The translations under genes were made by a program, and so were the position numbers. The notes under the pieces were generated by a model. It saw only the letters and a program-made list of their open reading frames with translations, ran no database searches and was not told where the DNA came from. DNA of 64,000 nucleotides. Origin: Streptococcus hyointestinalis. Lineage in GTDB: Bacteria > Bacillota > Bacilli > Lactobacillales > Streptococcaceae. Each line of letters starts with the position of its first letter. Within the stretch, counting starts at the first letter, position 1. Location of the stretch: the NCBI RefSeq assembly GCF_900459405.1, contig NZ_UHFN01000007.1:1178001-1242000 (forward strand), in the 5' to 3' direction. Shown piece after piece: positions 8,699-18,070 of this stretch.

Positions 8699-10264
8699 AT
8701 GATTGATAATGCGAAACAATTGAATGATGTGCAAAAAATCATCGTTCTGGACTACGGTAGCCAGTACAATCAGCTGATTGCTCGCCGTATTCGTGAGTTT
8801 GGAGTATTCTCAGAGCTAAAGAGCCACAAGATTTCTGCTCAAGAAGTCAAAGACATCAACCCAATTGGGATTGTCCTATCTGGAGGACCAAACTCTGTTT
8901 ATGCGGACAATGCTTTTGGGATTGACCCAGAGATTTTTGAGCTTGGTATTCCAATTCTTGGGATTTGCTACGGCATGCAGCTATTGACCAGCAAATTAGG
9001 CGGAAAAGTTGTCCCTGCCTCTGAAGCGGGTAATAGCGAGTACGGTCAGTCTACCCTGCGTGTCAAAACGGACTCTAAGCTTTTCAAAGGAACACCTAAA
9101 GAGCAAACTGTTTTGATGAGCCACGGAGACGCCGTTACAGAGATTCCTGAGTCATTCCATCTCGTTGGGGATTCTGTTGATTGTCCGTATGCTGCTATCG
9201 AGAACAGCGAAAAGCGTATCTACGGCATTCAGTTCCACCCAGAAGTGCGTCATTCAGAGTTTGGTAATGATATCTTGCATAACTTTGCCTTTGACATCTG
9301 TGGAGCAAAAGGTGATTGGTCAATGGAGAACTTCATTGACATGCAAATCGCTGCTATTCGCCAAAAAGTAGGTGATCGTAAGGTACTTCTAGGCTTGTCT
9401 GGTGGGGTTGACTCGTCTGTTGTTGGTGTGCTCTTGCAGCGTGCTATCGGTGACCAGCTGACCTGTATCTTTGTTGACCACGGGCTTCTTCGTAAAGGCG
9501 AAGGCGACCAAGTCATGAACATGCTTGGTGGAAAATTTGGGCTAAACATTATCCGTGTGGACGCTTCAAAACGTTTCCTAGATTTGCTTGCTGGCGTTGA
9601 TGATCCTGAAAAGAAACGTAAAATCATCGGAAACGAGTTTGTCTATGTCTTCGACGACGAGGCAAGCAAACTTAAAGGCGTTGATTTCCTAGCGCAAGGA
9701 ACGCTCTACACTGACGTTATCGAGTCTGGGACAGAAACAGCGCAAACCATCAAGTCTCACCACAACGTTGGTGGGCTACCAGAGGACATGCAGTTTGAGC
9801 TTATTGAGCCGCTTAATACCCTCTTTAAAGACGAAGTACGTGCTTTAGGGACAGCGCTTGGTATGCCTGATGAGGTCGTTTGGCGCCAGCCATTCCCAGG
9901 TCCAGGACTTGCTATCCGCGTCATGGGTGACATCACTCCTGAAAAGCTCGAGACTGTCCGTGAGTCAGACGCCATCTTGCGGGAAGAAATCGCAAAAGCT
10001 GGACTTGAGCGTGATATTTGGCAATATTTCACTGTCAATACTGGCGTGCGTTCTGTCGGTGTTATGGGAGATGGTCGTACTTATGATTACACCATCGCCG
10101 TTCGTGCCATCACTTCTATCGACGGTATGACTGCTGACTTTGCTCGTATTCCTTGGGACGTTCTTCAAAAGATTTCCGTTCGTATCGTCAATGAAGTAGA
10201 CCACGTCAATCGCGTCGTCTATGACATCACCAGCAAACCACCAGCAACCGTTGAGTGGGAATAA
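8699..10264 (+). CDS. guaA: GMP synthase, glutamine-hydrolysing
   Basis: GuaA converts XMP, ATP and glutamine to GMP. The class I amidotransferase domain has its nucleophile Cys in GICYGMQ (about residue 90) and the His/Glu pair in FHPEVRHSE. The ATP pyrophosphatase domain carries LSGGVDSS and the C-terminal dimerisation domain ends in the invariant PPATVEWE. Length (521 residues) is normal. The 3' end of guaA is a frequent integration target in streptococci, but the gene end is intact here and no integrase is adjacent. Confidence 0.98.
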   Translation: MIDNAKQLNDVQKIIVLDYGSQYNQLIARRIREFGVFSELKSHKISAQEVKDINPIGIVLSGGPNSVYADNAFGIDPEIFELGIPILGICYGMQLLTSKLGGKVVPASEAGNSEYGQSTLRVKTDSKLFKGTPKEQTVLMSHGDAVTEIPESFHLVGDSVDCPYAAIENSEKRIYGIQFHPEVRHSEFGNDILHNFAFDICGAKGDWSMENFIDMQIAAIRQKVGDRKVLLGLSGGVDSSVVGVLLQRAIGDQLTCIFVDHGLLRKGEGDQVMNMLGGKFGLNIIRVDASKRFLDLLAGVDDPEKKRKIIGNEFVYVFDDEASKLKGVDFLAQGTLYTDVIESGTETAQTIKSHHNVGGLPEDMQFELIEPLNTLFKDEVRALGTALGMPDEVVWRQPFPGPGLAIRVMGDITPEKLETVRESDAILREEIAKAGLERDIWQYFTVNTGVRSVGVMGDGRTYDYTIAVRAITSIDGMTADFARIPWDVLQKISVRIVNEVDHVNRVVYDITSKPPATVEWE

Positions 10265-10374
10265 TACATAAGGGTAACTTAGTCTAAAAGTTCTTGATTT
10301 AACAGTATTTTGCCTATTATGAATAGTGTTGAATTGAGATAAAACACTTTGGATTGTCTCCAAAGTGTCTCCAA

Positions 10375-10412
10375 AAAGAGATAGCTTAATCAAAATAAGC
10401 TGTCTCTTTTTT
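10375..10412 (+). terminator. guaA terminator
   Basis: A 14-bp stem AAAGAGATAGCTTA / TAAGCTGTCTCTTT with one G-U pair and a 7-base loop is followed by a T run. It lies 110 bp after the guaA stop, leaving a leader of unrecognised sequence (10265-10374) with an ACACTTTGG/CCAAAGTGT hairpin. Confidence 0.85.
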
Positions 10413-10420
10413 GCTTTAAG

Positions 10421-10577
10421 TTGCTATTTAGCACAAAAATGGTATAATGAAGATAGAAAAAGGGTTAAGCGACAACTTAACCCCAATGTAGAACCGTTTA
10501 AAAGACGGTGGCTTGTAATTGCTATATTAAGAAATAGCCGAACTACCTTCCAAAGTATTGACGGCTATTTCTTTTTG
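10421..10577 (+). ncRNA. candidate antisense antitoxin RNA
   Basis: A good promoter, TTGCTA (10421-10426), 16 bp, TATAAT (10443-10448), predicts a transcript starting near 10455. It ends at a clear terminator: GAAATAGCCG (10531-10540) pairs with CGGCTATTTC (10562-10571), followed by five T. The resulting RNA of about 120 nt contains no convincing ORF and is entirely complementary to the 3' part of the convergent toxin mRNA. This is the layout of TxpA/RatA-like type I systems, in which the antitoxin pairs with the toxin mRNA. Transcript ends are predicted, not measured. Confidence 0.75.
10457..10484 (-). terminator. toxin mRNA terminator
   Basis: On the minus strand an 8-bp stem GGGTTAAG/CTTAACCC (10462-10469 with 10476-10483) is followed by a U run (A-run 10457-10461). 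It closes the toxin transcript; in the other direction it forms a 5' hairpin on the antisense RNA. Confidence 0.75.
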
Positions 10578-10672
10578 TCATCGTCTTTGAAGATTTTATA
10601 GCACAAACCAATCACAGCTACGGTAAAACTACCAAAACTTAAAATGGTCTGCACAACTTCAAACGCTGTCAA
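10565..10672 (-). CDS. holin-like small membrane toxin (type I toxin)
   Basis: A 35-residue peptide with a TTG start, preceded by AAGGAGG 7 bases upstream. It begins with MTAFEVVQTILSFGSF, continues as one transmembrane helix and ends in a charged tail (KIFKDDDKKK). This matches the putative holin-like toxin family found in Firmicutes type I toxin-antitoxin loci. Its promoter on the minus strand is TTGCTG (10796-10801), 18 bp, TATAAT (10772-10777). The mRNA is predicted to run from about 10765 to a terminator at 10457-10484. Its 5' AAGACGGTGGCT (10742-10753) is exactly complementary to a 3' segment at 10502-10513, so the mRNA ends can pair, as in other type I toxins where this blocks premature translation. 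Function is inferred from family and layout. Confidence 0.8.
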   Translation of the reverse strand: MTAFEVVQTILSFGSFTVAVIGLCYKIFKDDDKKK

Positions 10673-10741
10673 AATTGCTCCTCCTTCCTGTCAGATTTTG
10701 ATGAATTGCCCATTGGCACCACCTCTCTTTCAGAAAACAAG

Positions 10742-10801
10742 AGCCACCGTCTTCACTTTTCTACAATAAGCATTATACCATATCACTCCTAGAAACAGCA
10801 A
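10742..10801 (-). promoter_or_regulatory. toxin promoter and 5' pairing element
   Basis: On the minus strand the -35 TTGCTG (10796-10801) and -10 TATAAT (10772-10777) precede a leader whose first bases include AAGACGGTGGCT. The same 12 bases occur on the plus strand at 10502-10513, so within the minus-strand RNA the two are complementary. Confidence 0.7.
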
Positions 10802-10835
10802 AAAACTCTTCTCACTTAATGTGAGAAGAGTTTTG
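10801..10835. terminator. bidirectional terminator between topA and the toxin locus
   Basis: A 13-14 bp perfect stem, AAAACTCTTCTCAC and its complement at 10821-10834, with a 5-base loop and flanking A/T runs. It ends the topA transcript (with its small downstream ORF) just before the toxin promoter. Confidence 0.88.
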
Positions 10836-10866
10836 TATGTAGCTTAATTTTCATCAGCAAGTCAAA

Positions 10867-10956
10867 CTACAACGTCCATCCGCCAATCATGGACAACATA
10901 GCTAATAAAGAGACTGTAATCAATACTGTTACAAAGTGATTTTTAGTTTTTTTCAT
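10867..10956 (-). CDS. 29-residue hydrophobic peptide downstream of topA
   Basis: An ATG-initiated ORF starts 5 bp after the topA stop and ends before the shared terminator. It encodes a Lys-rich N-terminus (MKKTKNHF), a hydrophobic core and the C-terminus SMIGGWTL. This resembles short secreted pheromone precursors or single-pass membrane peptides in general shape only; no known family is recognised. A Shine-Dalgarno is weak, so translation would depend on coupling to topA. No Rgg-type receptor gene is adjacent. It could also be a chance ORF. Confidence 0.4.
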   Translation of the reverse strand: MKKTKNHFVTVLITVSLLAMLSMIGGWTL

Positions 10957-10961
10957 ATAAC

Positions 10962-13088
10962 TTATTTCACAACCTCTTCCTTATAATCGCACTTTTCGTT
11001 TGAGCAGATGACTTGTTTGCCACCGCCACGGACTTTTTTCTCGACGAGGAAGTCGCCAGATTTTGGACAGTCACGTCCGACAGGTTTGTCCCAAGAGGTG
11101 AACTCGCACTCTGGGTAGCGATCACAGCCATAGAAGATACGATTGCGCTTAGTTTTGCGCTCGATGACTTGTCCTTTGTGACACAGCGGACAAGTCACGC
11201 CGATTTCTTTGGTGATAGCTTTGGTGTTGTGGCATTCTGGAAAGTTGCTACAAGCGTAGAATTTGCCGTAGCGTCCTAGCTTGATAACCATCGGTGAGCC
11301 GCAGACGTCACAGTCAAATCCCGCAGGCTCATCCTTGATTTGGATTTTCTCCATCTCACTTTCTGCTTTTTCAAGTTCTTTTTCAAAAGGTTTGTAAAAG
11401 CGGTCAATGACCTTTTGCCACTGCTCTTTGCCAAGCTCGACCTCATCCAGCTTAGTCTCCATCTCCGCCGTAAATGCCACATCGACAATATCTGGGAAGA
11501 ACTCGACAATCAAGCTATTGACAATCTCACCAAGCTCTGTCGGCTCAAAGCGCTTCGCAGACAAGGTGACATAATAGCGCTTCTGGATGGTCTCAAGGGT
11601 TGGTGCATAGGTGGACGGACGCCCCACACCATTTTCTTCCAGCGTCTTAATCAACGTCGCTTCTGAGTATCTAGCTGGAGGCTGGGTGAAATGCTGCTCT
11701 GGCTGAGTGGTGACTTTCTTGACAGTGTCACCCTCTTTCATGTCAGGTAGCATTTTGTTTTTATCGGAGTCGTTGTAGACAGCAAGATAACCATCAAACT
11801 TGACCTGACTACCGTTTGCTGTGAAGATAACGCCATTTTGAGACAAGGTCACTTTCATGGTGTCAAAGACAGCAGCTGTCATTTGACTAGCGACAAAGCG
11901 GTTCCAAATCAAGGTGTAGAGTTTAAGCTGGTCTTTGTCTAAATACTTAGCAATAGACTCAGGTGTCTGCTGGACATTTGATGGGCGGATAGCTTCGTGC
12001 GCATCTTGGGCGCTAGCGCTATTTTTCACACGGCTACCGTGCTTGGAGTATTTCTCCCCAAAGCGCTCTGTGATAAAGTTCGCAGCGTCGTTTTGCGCTA
12101 CAGGGCTGATACGTGTCGAGTCGGTACGCATATAGGTGATAAGACCTTGTGTACCGCTCTTACCAAGGCTAATCCCTTCGTAGAGCTGCTGAGCGACCAT
12201 CATGGTCTTTCTGGTTCTAAAGTTGATTTTATTTGCCGCATCCTGCTGGAGCGATGAGGTGGTGTAAGGCAGGGGTGCATTTCTGCGACGCTCCTTTTTC
12301 TCCACCTTATCAACATTGAAATCATCGCCTTTAATACGAGCGAGGACTTCTTTGACATCATCGTTGGTTTGGAGCTTGTGCTTTTTGCCATCTAAACCGT
12401 AAAAGCTGGCGTTGAACTTGCGTGTGCCTTTTTTAAAGGTGCCATCAATCGTCCAATACTCCTCTGGCTTAAAGGCTTTAATCTCGTTTTCACGGTCAAT
12501 GATGAGCTTGAGTGCGACAGACTGCACACGTCCAGCAGAGAGTCCTTTTTTGACCTTTTTCCATAGAATAGGCGAAATAGAATAGCCCACAATGCGGTCA
12601 AGCACACGTCTTGCCTGCTGAGCATCCACCAAGTTCATGTCAATCTCACGTGGATCGACAAAGGCATTTTTGACAGCGTCCTTGGTAATCTCGTTAAAGA
12701 CCACACGGTTTTTTGCCTTAGGGTCAAGGTCTAGGATGTGTGCCAAATGCCATGAAATCGCTTCTCCTTCACGGTCCGGGTCACTTGCGAGAAAGACATT
12801 TTTAGCTTTTTTCGCTTCTTTTTTCAAGTCGTTAATCAAAGGACCCTTACCACGGATGTTGATGTACTGCGGTTCATAGTTATTATCAAAGTCAATAGAC
12901 ATGCTAGACTTTTTCAAGTCACGGATATGCCCAACGGAGGCGACAACTCGGTAGTTGCGCCCGAGATACTTTTCAATCGTTTTTGCCTTTGCAGGGGATT
13001 CGACGATGACCAGATTTTTTTTCGTTGTTGTTTTTTTCTTACGTTTCGTTGTTGTCTTTGTTTTTGTCGTTTTGGTTGCTGTTGCCAT
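10962..13088 (-). CDS. topA: DNA topoisomerase I
   Basis: TopA relaxes negative supercoils. A Lys/Thr-rich N-terminal extension precedes the TOPRIM domain ([29 protein letters not shown]), the catalytic Tyr lies in [12 protein letters not shown], and the C-terminus has three zinc-ribbon-like modules: CDVCG...CSNFPEC, CPLC...CDRYPEC, and a third with CP...CSNEKC in which one Cys pair is reduced. Length (708 residues) is normal for streptococci. Confidence 0.98.
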   Translation of the reverse strand: MATATKTTKTKTTTKRKKKTTTKKNLVIVESPAKAKTIEKYLGRNYRVVASVGHIRDLKKSSMSIDFDNNYEPQYINIRGKGPLINDLKKEAKKAKNVFLASDPDREGEAISWHLAHILDLDPKAKNRVVFNEITKDAVKNAFVDPREIDMNLVDAQQARRVLDRIVGYSISPILWKKVKKGLSAGRVQSVALKLIIDRENEIKAFKPEEYWTIDGTFKKGTRKFNASFYGLDGKKHKLQTNDDVKEVLARIKGDDFNVDKVEKKERRRNAPLPYTTSSLQQDAANKINFRTRKTMMVAQQLYEGISLGKSGTQGLITYMRTDSTRISPVAQNDAANFITERFGEKYSKHGSRVKNSASAQDAHEAIRPSNVQQTPESIAKYLDKDQLKLYTLIWNRFVASQMTAAVFDTMKVTLSQNGVIFTANGSQVKFDGYLAVYNDSDKNKMLPDMKEGDTVKKVTTQPEQHFTQPPARYSEATLIKTLEENGVGRPSTYAPTLETIQKRYYVTLSAKRFEPTELGEIVNSLIVEFFPDIVDVAFTAEMETKLDEVELGKEQWQKVIDRFYKPFEKELEKAESEMEKIQIKDEPAGFDCDVCGSPMVIKLGRYGKFYACSNFPECHNTKAITKEIGVTCPLCHKGQVIERKTKRNRIFYGCDRYPECEFTSWDKPVGRDCPKSGDFLVEKKVRGGGKQVICSNEKCDYKEEVVK

Positions 13089-13181
13089 ACAGATTACACT
13101 TTCTCATTTGTTTAAACTGTATGTATCATATCCCACTTTTTCTAAGCTGTCAATAAAAAACTTTTTCTTATAGGAAAAACA

Positions 13182-14027
13182 CTAAGCAAATGGATACTCT
13201 AAAAGCACGTCAGAGCCTGAGGTAATGCACTTGGCCCCCTCTTGGATAAGATGATGACAGCCATCAGAGACACCATCTAGGATATTACCAGGAATGGCAA
13301 AGACGTCCCGCCCTTCTTCTAACGCTCGCTCACAAGTGATGAGACTGCCTGAGCGAATGCGAGCTTCACAGACGATGAGCCCTTGACAAAGACCAGCGAT
13401 GATACGGTTGCGCTCTGGAAAATGATATTTGAGCGGCTGGCTACCTGCTTCATACTCTGATAAGATGAGGTGGTTTTTCGCTAGATAGTCTTGGAGTTTT
13501 TGGTTTTCCTTTGGATAGTAGACGTCTAAGCCGCAGCCGATGATGGCAATGGTCGCTCCGCCATTTTTGATACTTGCCATGTGAGCGCTGGTGTCAATCC
13601 CACGTGCCAAACCACTGACAATGACAAAGCGATTATTGAGTTCTTGGATAATTTTTTGCACGGATTTGACACCTACTGTACTTGCCTTTCTAGCGCCAAC
13701 CACCGCGATTTTAGGTTTTTCGAGCAAATCCAGATTGCCCTGATAAAAGAGCAAAACAGGTGAGTTGTAGATTTCTTTTAAGGCTAAGGGATATTCCTTG
13801 TCCAAAATCGAGATGGACGGAAAGCGGCTAAACTGCTCACGCAATGTTTTGCTGTCAAGCGCGCGGTAGTTTTCGATGAAAGCCACAGGATTTTTACACT
13901 TTGAGACGACCGCCATATCCCGTAGGCTAAGCGACTTGCCGACCCGCTCTTGATAATCAAGGATGTTGATGATATTGAGATTGGTCAGCCCCGCTTTTTT
14001 CAGTTTAAACAGTTCAAAATTATTCAT
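13182..14027 (-). CDS. dprA: DNA processing protein DprA
   Basis: DprA loads RecA on incoming single-stranded DNA during natural transformation. The Rossmann-like core shows VVGARKAS, VSGLARGIDTSAH, AIIGCGLDVYYP, SEYEAG, FPERNRIIAGL and the family's ending with ALEEGRDVFAIPGN. Length (281 residues) is normal. Its position 90 bp upstream of topA, in the same direction, is the standard streptococcal order. Confidence 0.97.
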   Translation of the reverse strand: MNNFELFKLKKAGLTNLNIINILDYQERVGKSLSLRDMAVVSKCKNPVAFIENYRALDSKTLREQFSRFPSISILDKEYPLALKEIYNSPVLLFYQGNLDLLEKPKIAVVGARKASTVGVKSVQKIIQELNNRFVIVSGLARGIDTSAHMASIKNGGATIAIIGCGLDVYYPKENQKLQDYLAKNHLILSEYEAGSQPLKYHFPERNRIIAGLCQGLIVCEARIRSGSLITCERALEEGRDVFAIPGNILDGVSDGCHHLIQEGAKCITSGSDVLLEYPFA

Positions 14028-14090
14028 GTGATTACCTCCACCTGTTTATTCGTATTTTGGAGGGAAAGTGAAAAAGTGCAAGCTACTTGC

Positions 14091-14395
14091 TCACACTTTT
14101 GGTAGATCCAACTGTTTGATGATACGGGCGGGATTTCGTGCTAGGACGACGTTGTCGCCAAAGGACTTGGTGACAACACTTCCAGCGCCGACAACGACGT
14201 TATCGCCTAGTGTCACACCAGGTAGGATGGTCACACCACTTGCCAGCCAAACATTGTCTCCGATAGTGATAGGCTTACCGTATTCTAAGCCTGCAATGCG
14301 TTCCTTGGCGTCCAGTGGGTGGAGCGGAGTGAGCAATTGGCAGTTAGGACCAATCATAGCATTATCACCAATCCTAATCTCACAGACATCTAAAA
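14091..14395 (-). pseudogene. maa: maltose O-acetyltransferase, 3' part
   Basis: The C-terminal half of a hexapeptide-repeat acetyltransferase: reading resumes at LDVCEIRIGDNAMIGP and continues through HPLDAKERIAGLEYGKPITIG and left-handed beta-helix repeats to IIKQLDLPKV. The N-terminal half lies 1.6 kb away at 16019-16280 in the same orientation. The IS110-family element between them split the gene. The uninterrupted protein would be of normal length, about 185-190 residues. A GTG/ATG restart inside this piece is possible but would lack the N-terminal domain. Confidence 0.9.
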
Positions 14396-14407
14396 CATAC
14401 TAAGATT

Positions 14408-14605
14408 AGTAGTGAAGAAATCTCCGACGGGAGAGAGTACTCACTACTTTTTCTTTGTGTTAAAGTAGAGGTGTCTTGTTAAGTCGTGGGTGTTTTTGAC
14501 GCTAGACGTCGTAATAAAAACTGGCAAGACATCTGTTTTAGGTGGAATTTTATCAAAGTATGTTGGACGCTAGACGTCGAGTATTGAAAATGACATCACT
14601 AAAAC
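14408..14605 (+). ncRNA. candidate IS110 bridge RNA
   Basis: Three structures follow one another. A 5' stem-loop has AGTAGTGA/TCACTACT (14409-14449) with an inner TCTCC/GGAGA. A first loop is closed by GGTGTCTTG / CAAGACATC (about 14470-14533). A second loop is closed by TGTTTTAG / CTAAAACA (about 14534-14605). Each of the two loops is capped by the same 14-mer GACGCTAGACGTCG (14498-14511 and 14566-14579), itself a GACG/CGTC hairpin. This is the 5' stem-loop plus target loop plus donor loop layout of bridge RNAs. AGTATGTT in the second loop (14557-14564) is complementary to AACATACT at the left terminus (14394-14401), as a donor guide should be. Confidence 0.75.
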
Positions 14606-14636
14606 AAGGAATCATTCAAGACAAAGAGGTAATATC

Positions 14637-15839
14637 ATGCGTGCAGTTTTTGGGATTGATGTGAGTAAGGCAAGTTCAGAAGTGGCCATTCTAGTCAATG
14701 GTGAGAAAGTTCACGGCTATACCATGTCCAATGACGCCTTAGGCTTTGCTCGGCTACTTGGCGATTTGAGAACCGTCCATAAGCCAGAAATCATCTTTGA
14801 AGCAACAGGTGTTTATTCTCGTCGGCTTCAGGCTTTTCCTGAAGATAATGGCTACGCTTATACACGGTTAAATCCTCTAGAAGCTAAGAAGCAACTTGAC
14901 AGCTTACGTGCCCGTAAAACAGACCAAATCGACGCTGAAAAATTGGCGCAATCTCAGTTTGCACTAAATCGTAAACCGACTTATGTCCAAGAAGAGGTCT
15001 ACCAAAATCTGCGAGATTTAAGCCGATTCTATCAAAATCTCACAGAGGACATAGTCCGAACCAAAAACCGTCTCCACAAGGTCTTACAGGTCACTTTTCC
15101 AGAGATGGAAAATATCTTATCCACGCCAACTGGTGAACAATACTGGAACTTAGTCGTAGCCTTTCCTTGCAAGGACTTCGTACTTGATTTAAGCAAGGAT
15201 GAACTCTCAAAGAGCATCCGTCTGTCCACTTTAAAACGGATTTCTGACAAGCGTGTGGCTTACTTAGCAGAGAAGCTGACAGCACTAGCCAATCAATCTT
15301 ATTGTGCCGTCAAGAAAACCTCTCCAATCATGGAAGAGGTGCGTTACTATGCAAAAGAATTGCTTAGACTTTCTGAACAGAGACAAGCAGTCTTAGACGA
15401 AATGGTGGAACTAGCTCAACCTTTACCAGAGTATGACATTCTGCTTTCTATTCCTGGTATCGCTGAGACTACTGCAACAAGTATTATTGGTGAACTTGGA
15501 AATATTCGCCGTTTTCAGTCTGCCAATCAAATCAATGCCTTTATCGGTATTGACCTAAGACACTATGAATCTGGAAACTTCATCGCTAAGGAACACATTA
15601 CCAAGCGTGGCAACCCCTACGCTAGAAAGATTCTGTTCAAGTGCATTCACAATATCGCTTCAGCCAGTCATACCAACCCTTGCCATATCGCAGACTTTTA
15701 TGAGAAACGAAAAAGGCAATCGCAAACGACTTCAACCAAGCCACACACGATTGCCTCCATACACCGTCTCATTCGGACAATGTATTACCTCATTACGCAT
15801 AACAAACTTTATGATTACACTTTAACCCAAAATCAGTAA
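14637..15839 (+). CDS. IS110-family DEDD transposase (bridge RNA-guided recombinase)
   Basis: The N-terminal RuvC-like DEDD domain begins with FGIDVSKASSEVAI (first Asp), has EATGVYSRRL and KTDQIDAEKLA, and the C-terminal Tnp_20 domain has the SIPGIAETTATSIIGELG helix-hairpin-helix and the conserved serine region in KRGNPYARK. Length is 400 residues. The ATG follows a GAGGTAA ribosome site. The gene appears intact. Confidence 0.95.
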   Translation: MRAVFGIDVSKASSEVAILVNGEKVHGYTMSNDALGFARLLGDLRTVHKPEIIFEATGVYSRRLQAFPEDNGYAYTRLNPLEAKKQLDSLRARKTDQIDAEKLAQSQFALNRKPTYVQEEVYQNLRDLSRFYQNLTEDIVRTKNRLHKVLQVTFPEMENILSTPTGEQYWNLVVAFPCKDFVLDLSKDELSKSIRLSTLKRISDKRVAYLAEKLTALANQSYCAVKKTSPIMEEVRYYAKELLRLSEQRQAVLDEMVELAQPLPEYDILLSIPGIAETTATSIIGELGNIRRFQSANQINAFIGIDLRHYESGNFIAKEHITKRGNPYARKILFKCIHNIASASHTNPCHIADFYEKRKRQSQTTSTKPHTIASIHRLIRTMYYLITHNKLYDYTLTQNQ

Positions 15840-15862
15840 AATTGTTTATGCACTATCATTGT

Positions 15863-15905
15863 AACACCTTATCAAAAAATTTCAACATAAGGTGTTGCTT
15901 TTGTA
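15863..15905 (+). terminator. IS110 transposase terminator
   Basis: A 10-bp stem AACACCTTAT / ATAAGGTGTT (15863-15872 with 15887-15896) followed by GCTTTT. The remaining right end to 16020 holds only the outward TTGACA. Confidence 0.75.
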
Positions 15906-16018
15906 TACACTTTTTACACTAAACTTTAGTCCAAAATAAAATAATTTCCATATTTGGATTACTGAACTCAAAATAGTATTCATCAAATGCCTTGAAAGGC
16001 TTGACAAATAGTAGAAAA

Positions 16019-16280
16019 AAGTCTGGTTAAAGTTAGCATAAAAATTCTCTCCGACATGAATGTTATTGCCATAATCGCAGACAAAGCCAGTCTCCATAAA
16101 GATGTGCTCGCCAGTTGTGCCGAACCAAGCCTTTAGCATGCTTGAGCGCTTCTTCTCGTCCTGCTCGGCGTTAAATGCCATGAGTTTTCTTCTTGCTTCG
16201 AGGCGTTGATGTTTTAGTTCTTTGTCGCTAGCGTCATAGAGTTTTCCTGCTAGCATTTTGTCACGTTCGGTTTGTGTCAT
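16019..16280 (-). pseudogene. maa: maltose O-acetyltransferase, 5' part
   Basis: The N-terminal half starts MTQTERDKMLAGKLYDASD with an AAGGAG ribosome site, includes the Mac domain and the beginning of the hexapeptide repeats (NNIHVGENFYANFNQT), then runs into IS110 sequence. The frame continues for about 45 unrelated codons inside the element to 15882. The product would be inactive. Confidence 0.92.
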
Positions 16281-16292
16281 AAGATTCTCCTT

Positions 16293-17297
16293 TTAGCGTC
16301 GTATGAGTATATCAAGAATGAAAAGACTGATATAGAGGATAGTGTAGAGGCTGATAAGGATGATGTGGCGCTTCTTGGTCATCACCATATAGCCAATAAA
16401 CTCTCGAATGAAAGCGTTTAGGCTGAAATAAAACTTGGTTTTAGCGCCGTAGCCGATACATTTGATACTTTGACCTTTGGCTAATAGCAGAGCTCGAAAG
16501 ACATGGTAATAATTGGTTACAAGCGCAAAACTACTATTTTCTCTCATCAGTTCATGGGAAAAGGCGATATTTTCATAGGTGTTTCTAGAGCGATTTTCTA
16601 GGATGATTGATTCTTGAGGAACGCCTTGCCGTATAGCGTAGTTCGCCATAGCTTGCGCTTCAGAGACGACCTCATCTGCCCCTTGCCCACCCGAGACGAT
16701 GAGCTGACTGTTAGGGTGCTTTTTCAAAAGAGCAATGCCCTTGTTCAGACGACTGGCAAGAAGCGGCGTGACTTCTTCTCCCATCAAACCTGCACCCAGC
16801 ACCACGATGTAGTCGAGCTTGCGTTTGCCAAGATTGATGACATTTAGAAAACTTGCCAAGGTATAGAGTGCGATGATGAGAAAGAGATAGGTCAATATCC
16901 CACCCATGTAGACATAGAGGATATAAAAGAGCGTCGGTGTTCTAAAGCTTGCGATAACAACAGGCAGGATAAAGAGATAAGTCAAAATGCCAAGCCCTAA
17001 ACCAAATGATAGAAAATTGGTCAGCTTGGTGCCCTCACGCTGAAGAAGGCGACTGCCATTGTAGAGACAAACCACGATAAAAATCAACGGTCCCACAGAG
17101 AGAAGGATAAAGGCTACAAGAAAGAGAAAGCCGATAATCATATACAGTATCGGGTAATCTTGGAAGGAAAAAGACGACCAAACAAGAGCCAACAGCCCAA
17201 ACAAGAGCCCGATAAAAGCCACACCTATCCAGAGATTACGTCGCTCTATACGGTAGCTGATTAAAAAGATAAGCAGCGTGATAGCAAAGATAATCAC
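16293..17297 (-). CDS. DUF218 (YdcF/SanA-like) membrane protein
   Basis: The N-terminal half has about five transmembrane helices; the C-terminal half is a DUF218 domain with [37 protein letters not shown], and [12 protein letters not shown]. Related proteins (ElyC, SanA) affect cell-envelope integrity, but no reaction is established for this one. It overlaps the rnhB stop by 4 bp, so it is the last gene of the rbgA-rnhB operon, ahead of maa. Confidence 0.88.
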   Translation of the reverse strand: MIIFAITLLIFLISYRIERRNLWIGVAFIGLLFGLLALVWSSFSFQDYPILYMIIGFLFLVAFILLSVGPLIFIVVCLYNGSRLLQREGTKLTNFLSFGLGLGILTYLFILPVVIASFRTPTLFYILYVYMGGILTYLFLIIALYTLASFLNVINLGKRKLDYIVVLGAGLMGEEVTPLLASRLNKGIALLKKHPNSQLIVSGGQGADEVVSEAQAMANYAIRQGVPQESIILENRSRNTYENIAFSHELMRENSSFALVTNYYHVFRALLLAKGQSIKCIGYGAKTKFYFSLNAFIREFIGYMVMTKKRHIILISLYTILYISLFILDILIRR

Positions 17298-18070
17298 ATC
17301 TTCTCCTCTCTCAGCATGGATTTGATAGGCTCAAAGGTTTTGCGATGAATGGGCGTAATGCCTTGCTGTTTCAAGCCTATCAAGTGCTGCTTGGTGCCGT
17401 AGCCAGCATTGTGAGCAAAGTCGTAGCCTGGATAGCGCTCGTCAAAGTCAGCCATCATCTTATCCCGTGTTACCTTGGCAACAACAGACGCTGCTGCAAT
17501 GGACAGAGAATTGGCATCTCCTTTGATGATAGAGGTCTGCTCTATGCCATTATCCAAGGTCATAGCGTCAATCAAGAGATGATCAGGCACCACCTCCAGC
17601 TGCTTAATTGCCTCCTGCATAGCCAGTTTCGTCGCCTCGTAGATATTGACCCTATCAATGACAGTATTGTCTTTGACGCCAATGCCGATAGCAAGAGCAT
17701 TGTCACAGACGGCTTGGTAAATGGATTGGTGCTTATGCTTTGGGATTTTTTTGGAGTCATTGAGCCCAGCTATTTTACAATTCTCAGACAATATCACTGC
17801 TGCTGCGACAACAGGACCCGCAAGCGGCCCCCTTCCTACCTCGTCAATGCCTGCTATCAAGCACTTACCCTCTTTGTAGAGAGCTTTTTCGTAGCGCAAC
17901 ATCTGCTCCAAGCGCTCTTCCTCCAAGAGCATTTTTTGAATGGCTTTTTGCCGTTGCTTGATAGCGGTCTGCACACCTGCTCGGCTATCCTCCAGATACT
18001 CTCTCCATCTAGGGTCGTCAAGACTCTTGATAGCAAGCAACTGCTCCTTTATCTCCTTAATGGTCGCCAT
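17294..18070 (-). CDS. rnhB: ribonuclease HII
   Basis: RNase HII removes ribonucleotides and RNA primers from DNA. The catalytic motif [19 protein letters not shown] (about residues 74-92) and the later Asp residues (IDAMTLD) are intact. A helical N-terminal extension of about 70 residues is typical of Gram-positive RnhB. It overlaps both neighbours (14 bp with rbgA), indicating translational coupling. Confidence 0.97.
   Translation of the reverse strand: MATIKEIKEQLLAIKSLDDPRWREYLEDSRAGVQTAIKQRQKAIQKMLLEEERLEQMLRYEKALYKEGKCLIAGIDEVGRGPLAGPVVAAAVILSENCKIAGLNDSKKIPKHKHQSIYQAVCDNALAIGIGVKDNTVIDRVNIYEATKLAMQEAIKQLEVVPDHLLIDAMTLDNGIEQTSIIKGDANSLSIAAASVVAKVTRDKMMADFDERYPGYDFAHNAGYGTKQHLIGLKQQGITPIHRKTFEPIKSMLREEKM

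Larger units (their letters stand above)
14394..16020 (+). mobile_element. IS110-family insertion sequence inserted in maa
   Basis: The element is bounded by the two halves of maa and contains one DEDD transposase gene. As usual for IS110 there are no clear terminal inverted repeats. A 240-bp non-coding left end carries a structured RNA. The right end carries an outward TTGACA (16001-16006) and the left end a TACTAA/TAAGAT hexamer near 14398-14406; joined in a circle they would make a promoter with a spacing of about 15-19 bp, the known way IS110 elements express their RNA. Exact boundaries are uncertain by a few bases because both ends are A-rich. Confidence 0.88.

Noticed and set aside
10265..10374. 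An att site or element remnant at the guaA 3' end
   Set aside because: No integrase or repeated guaA end is found in the window; only a small hairpin is visible.
10365..10601. A 78-codon plus-strand ORF between guaA and topA
   Set aside because: It crosses the guaA terminator and the antisense RNA promoter and has no protein-like composition; the toxin-antitoxin reading explains the region better.
14470..14533. Target-guide match of the IS110 bridge RNA to the maa insertion site
   Set aside because: GTCTTGTTAAG in the first loop resembles GTCTGGTTAAAG in the right flank, but the strand logic is not consistent and the original site is ambiguous by several A; I do not claim it.
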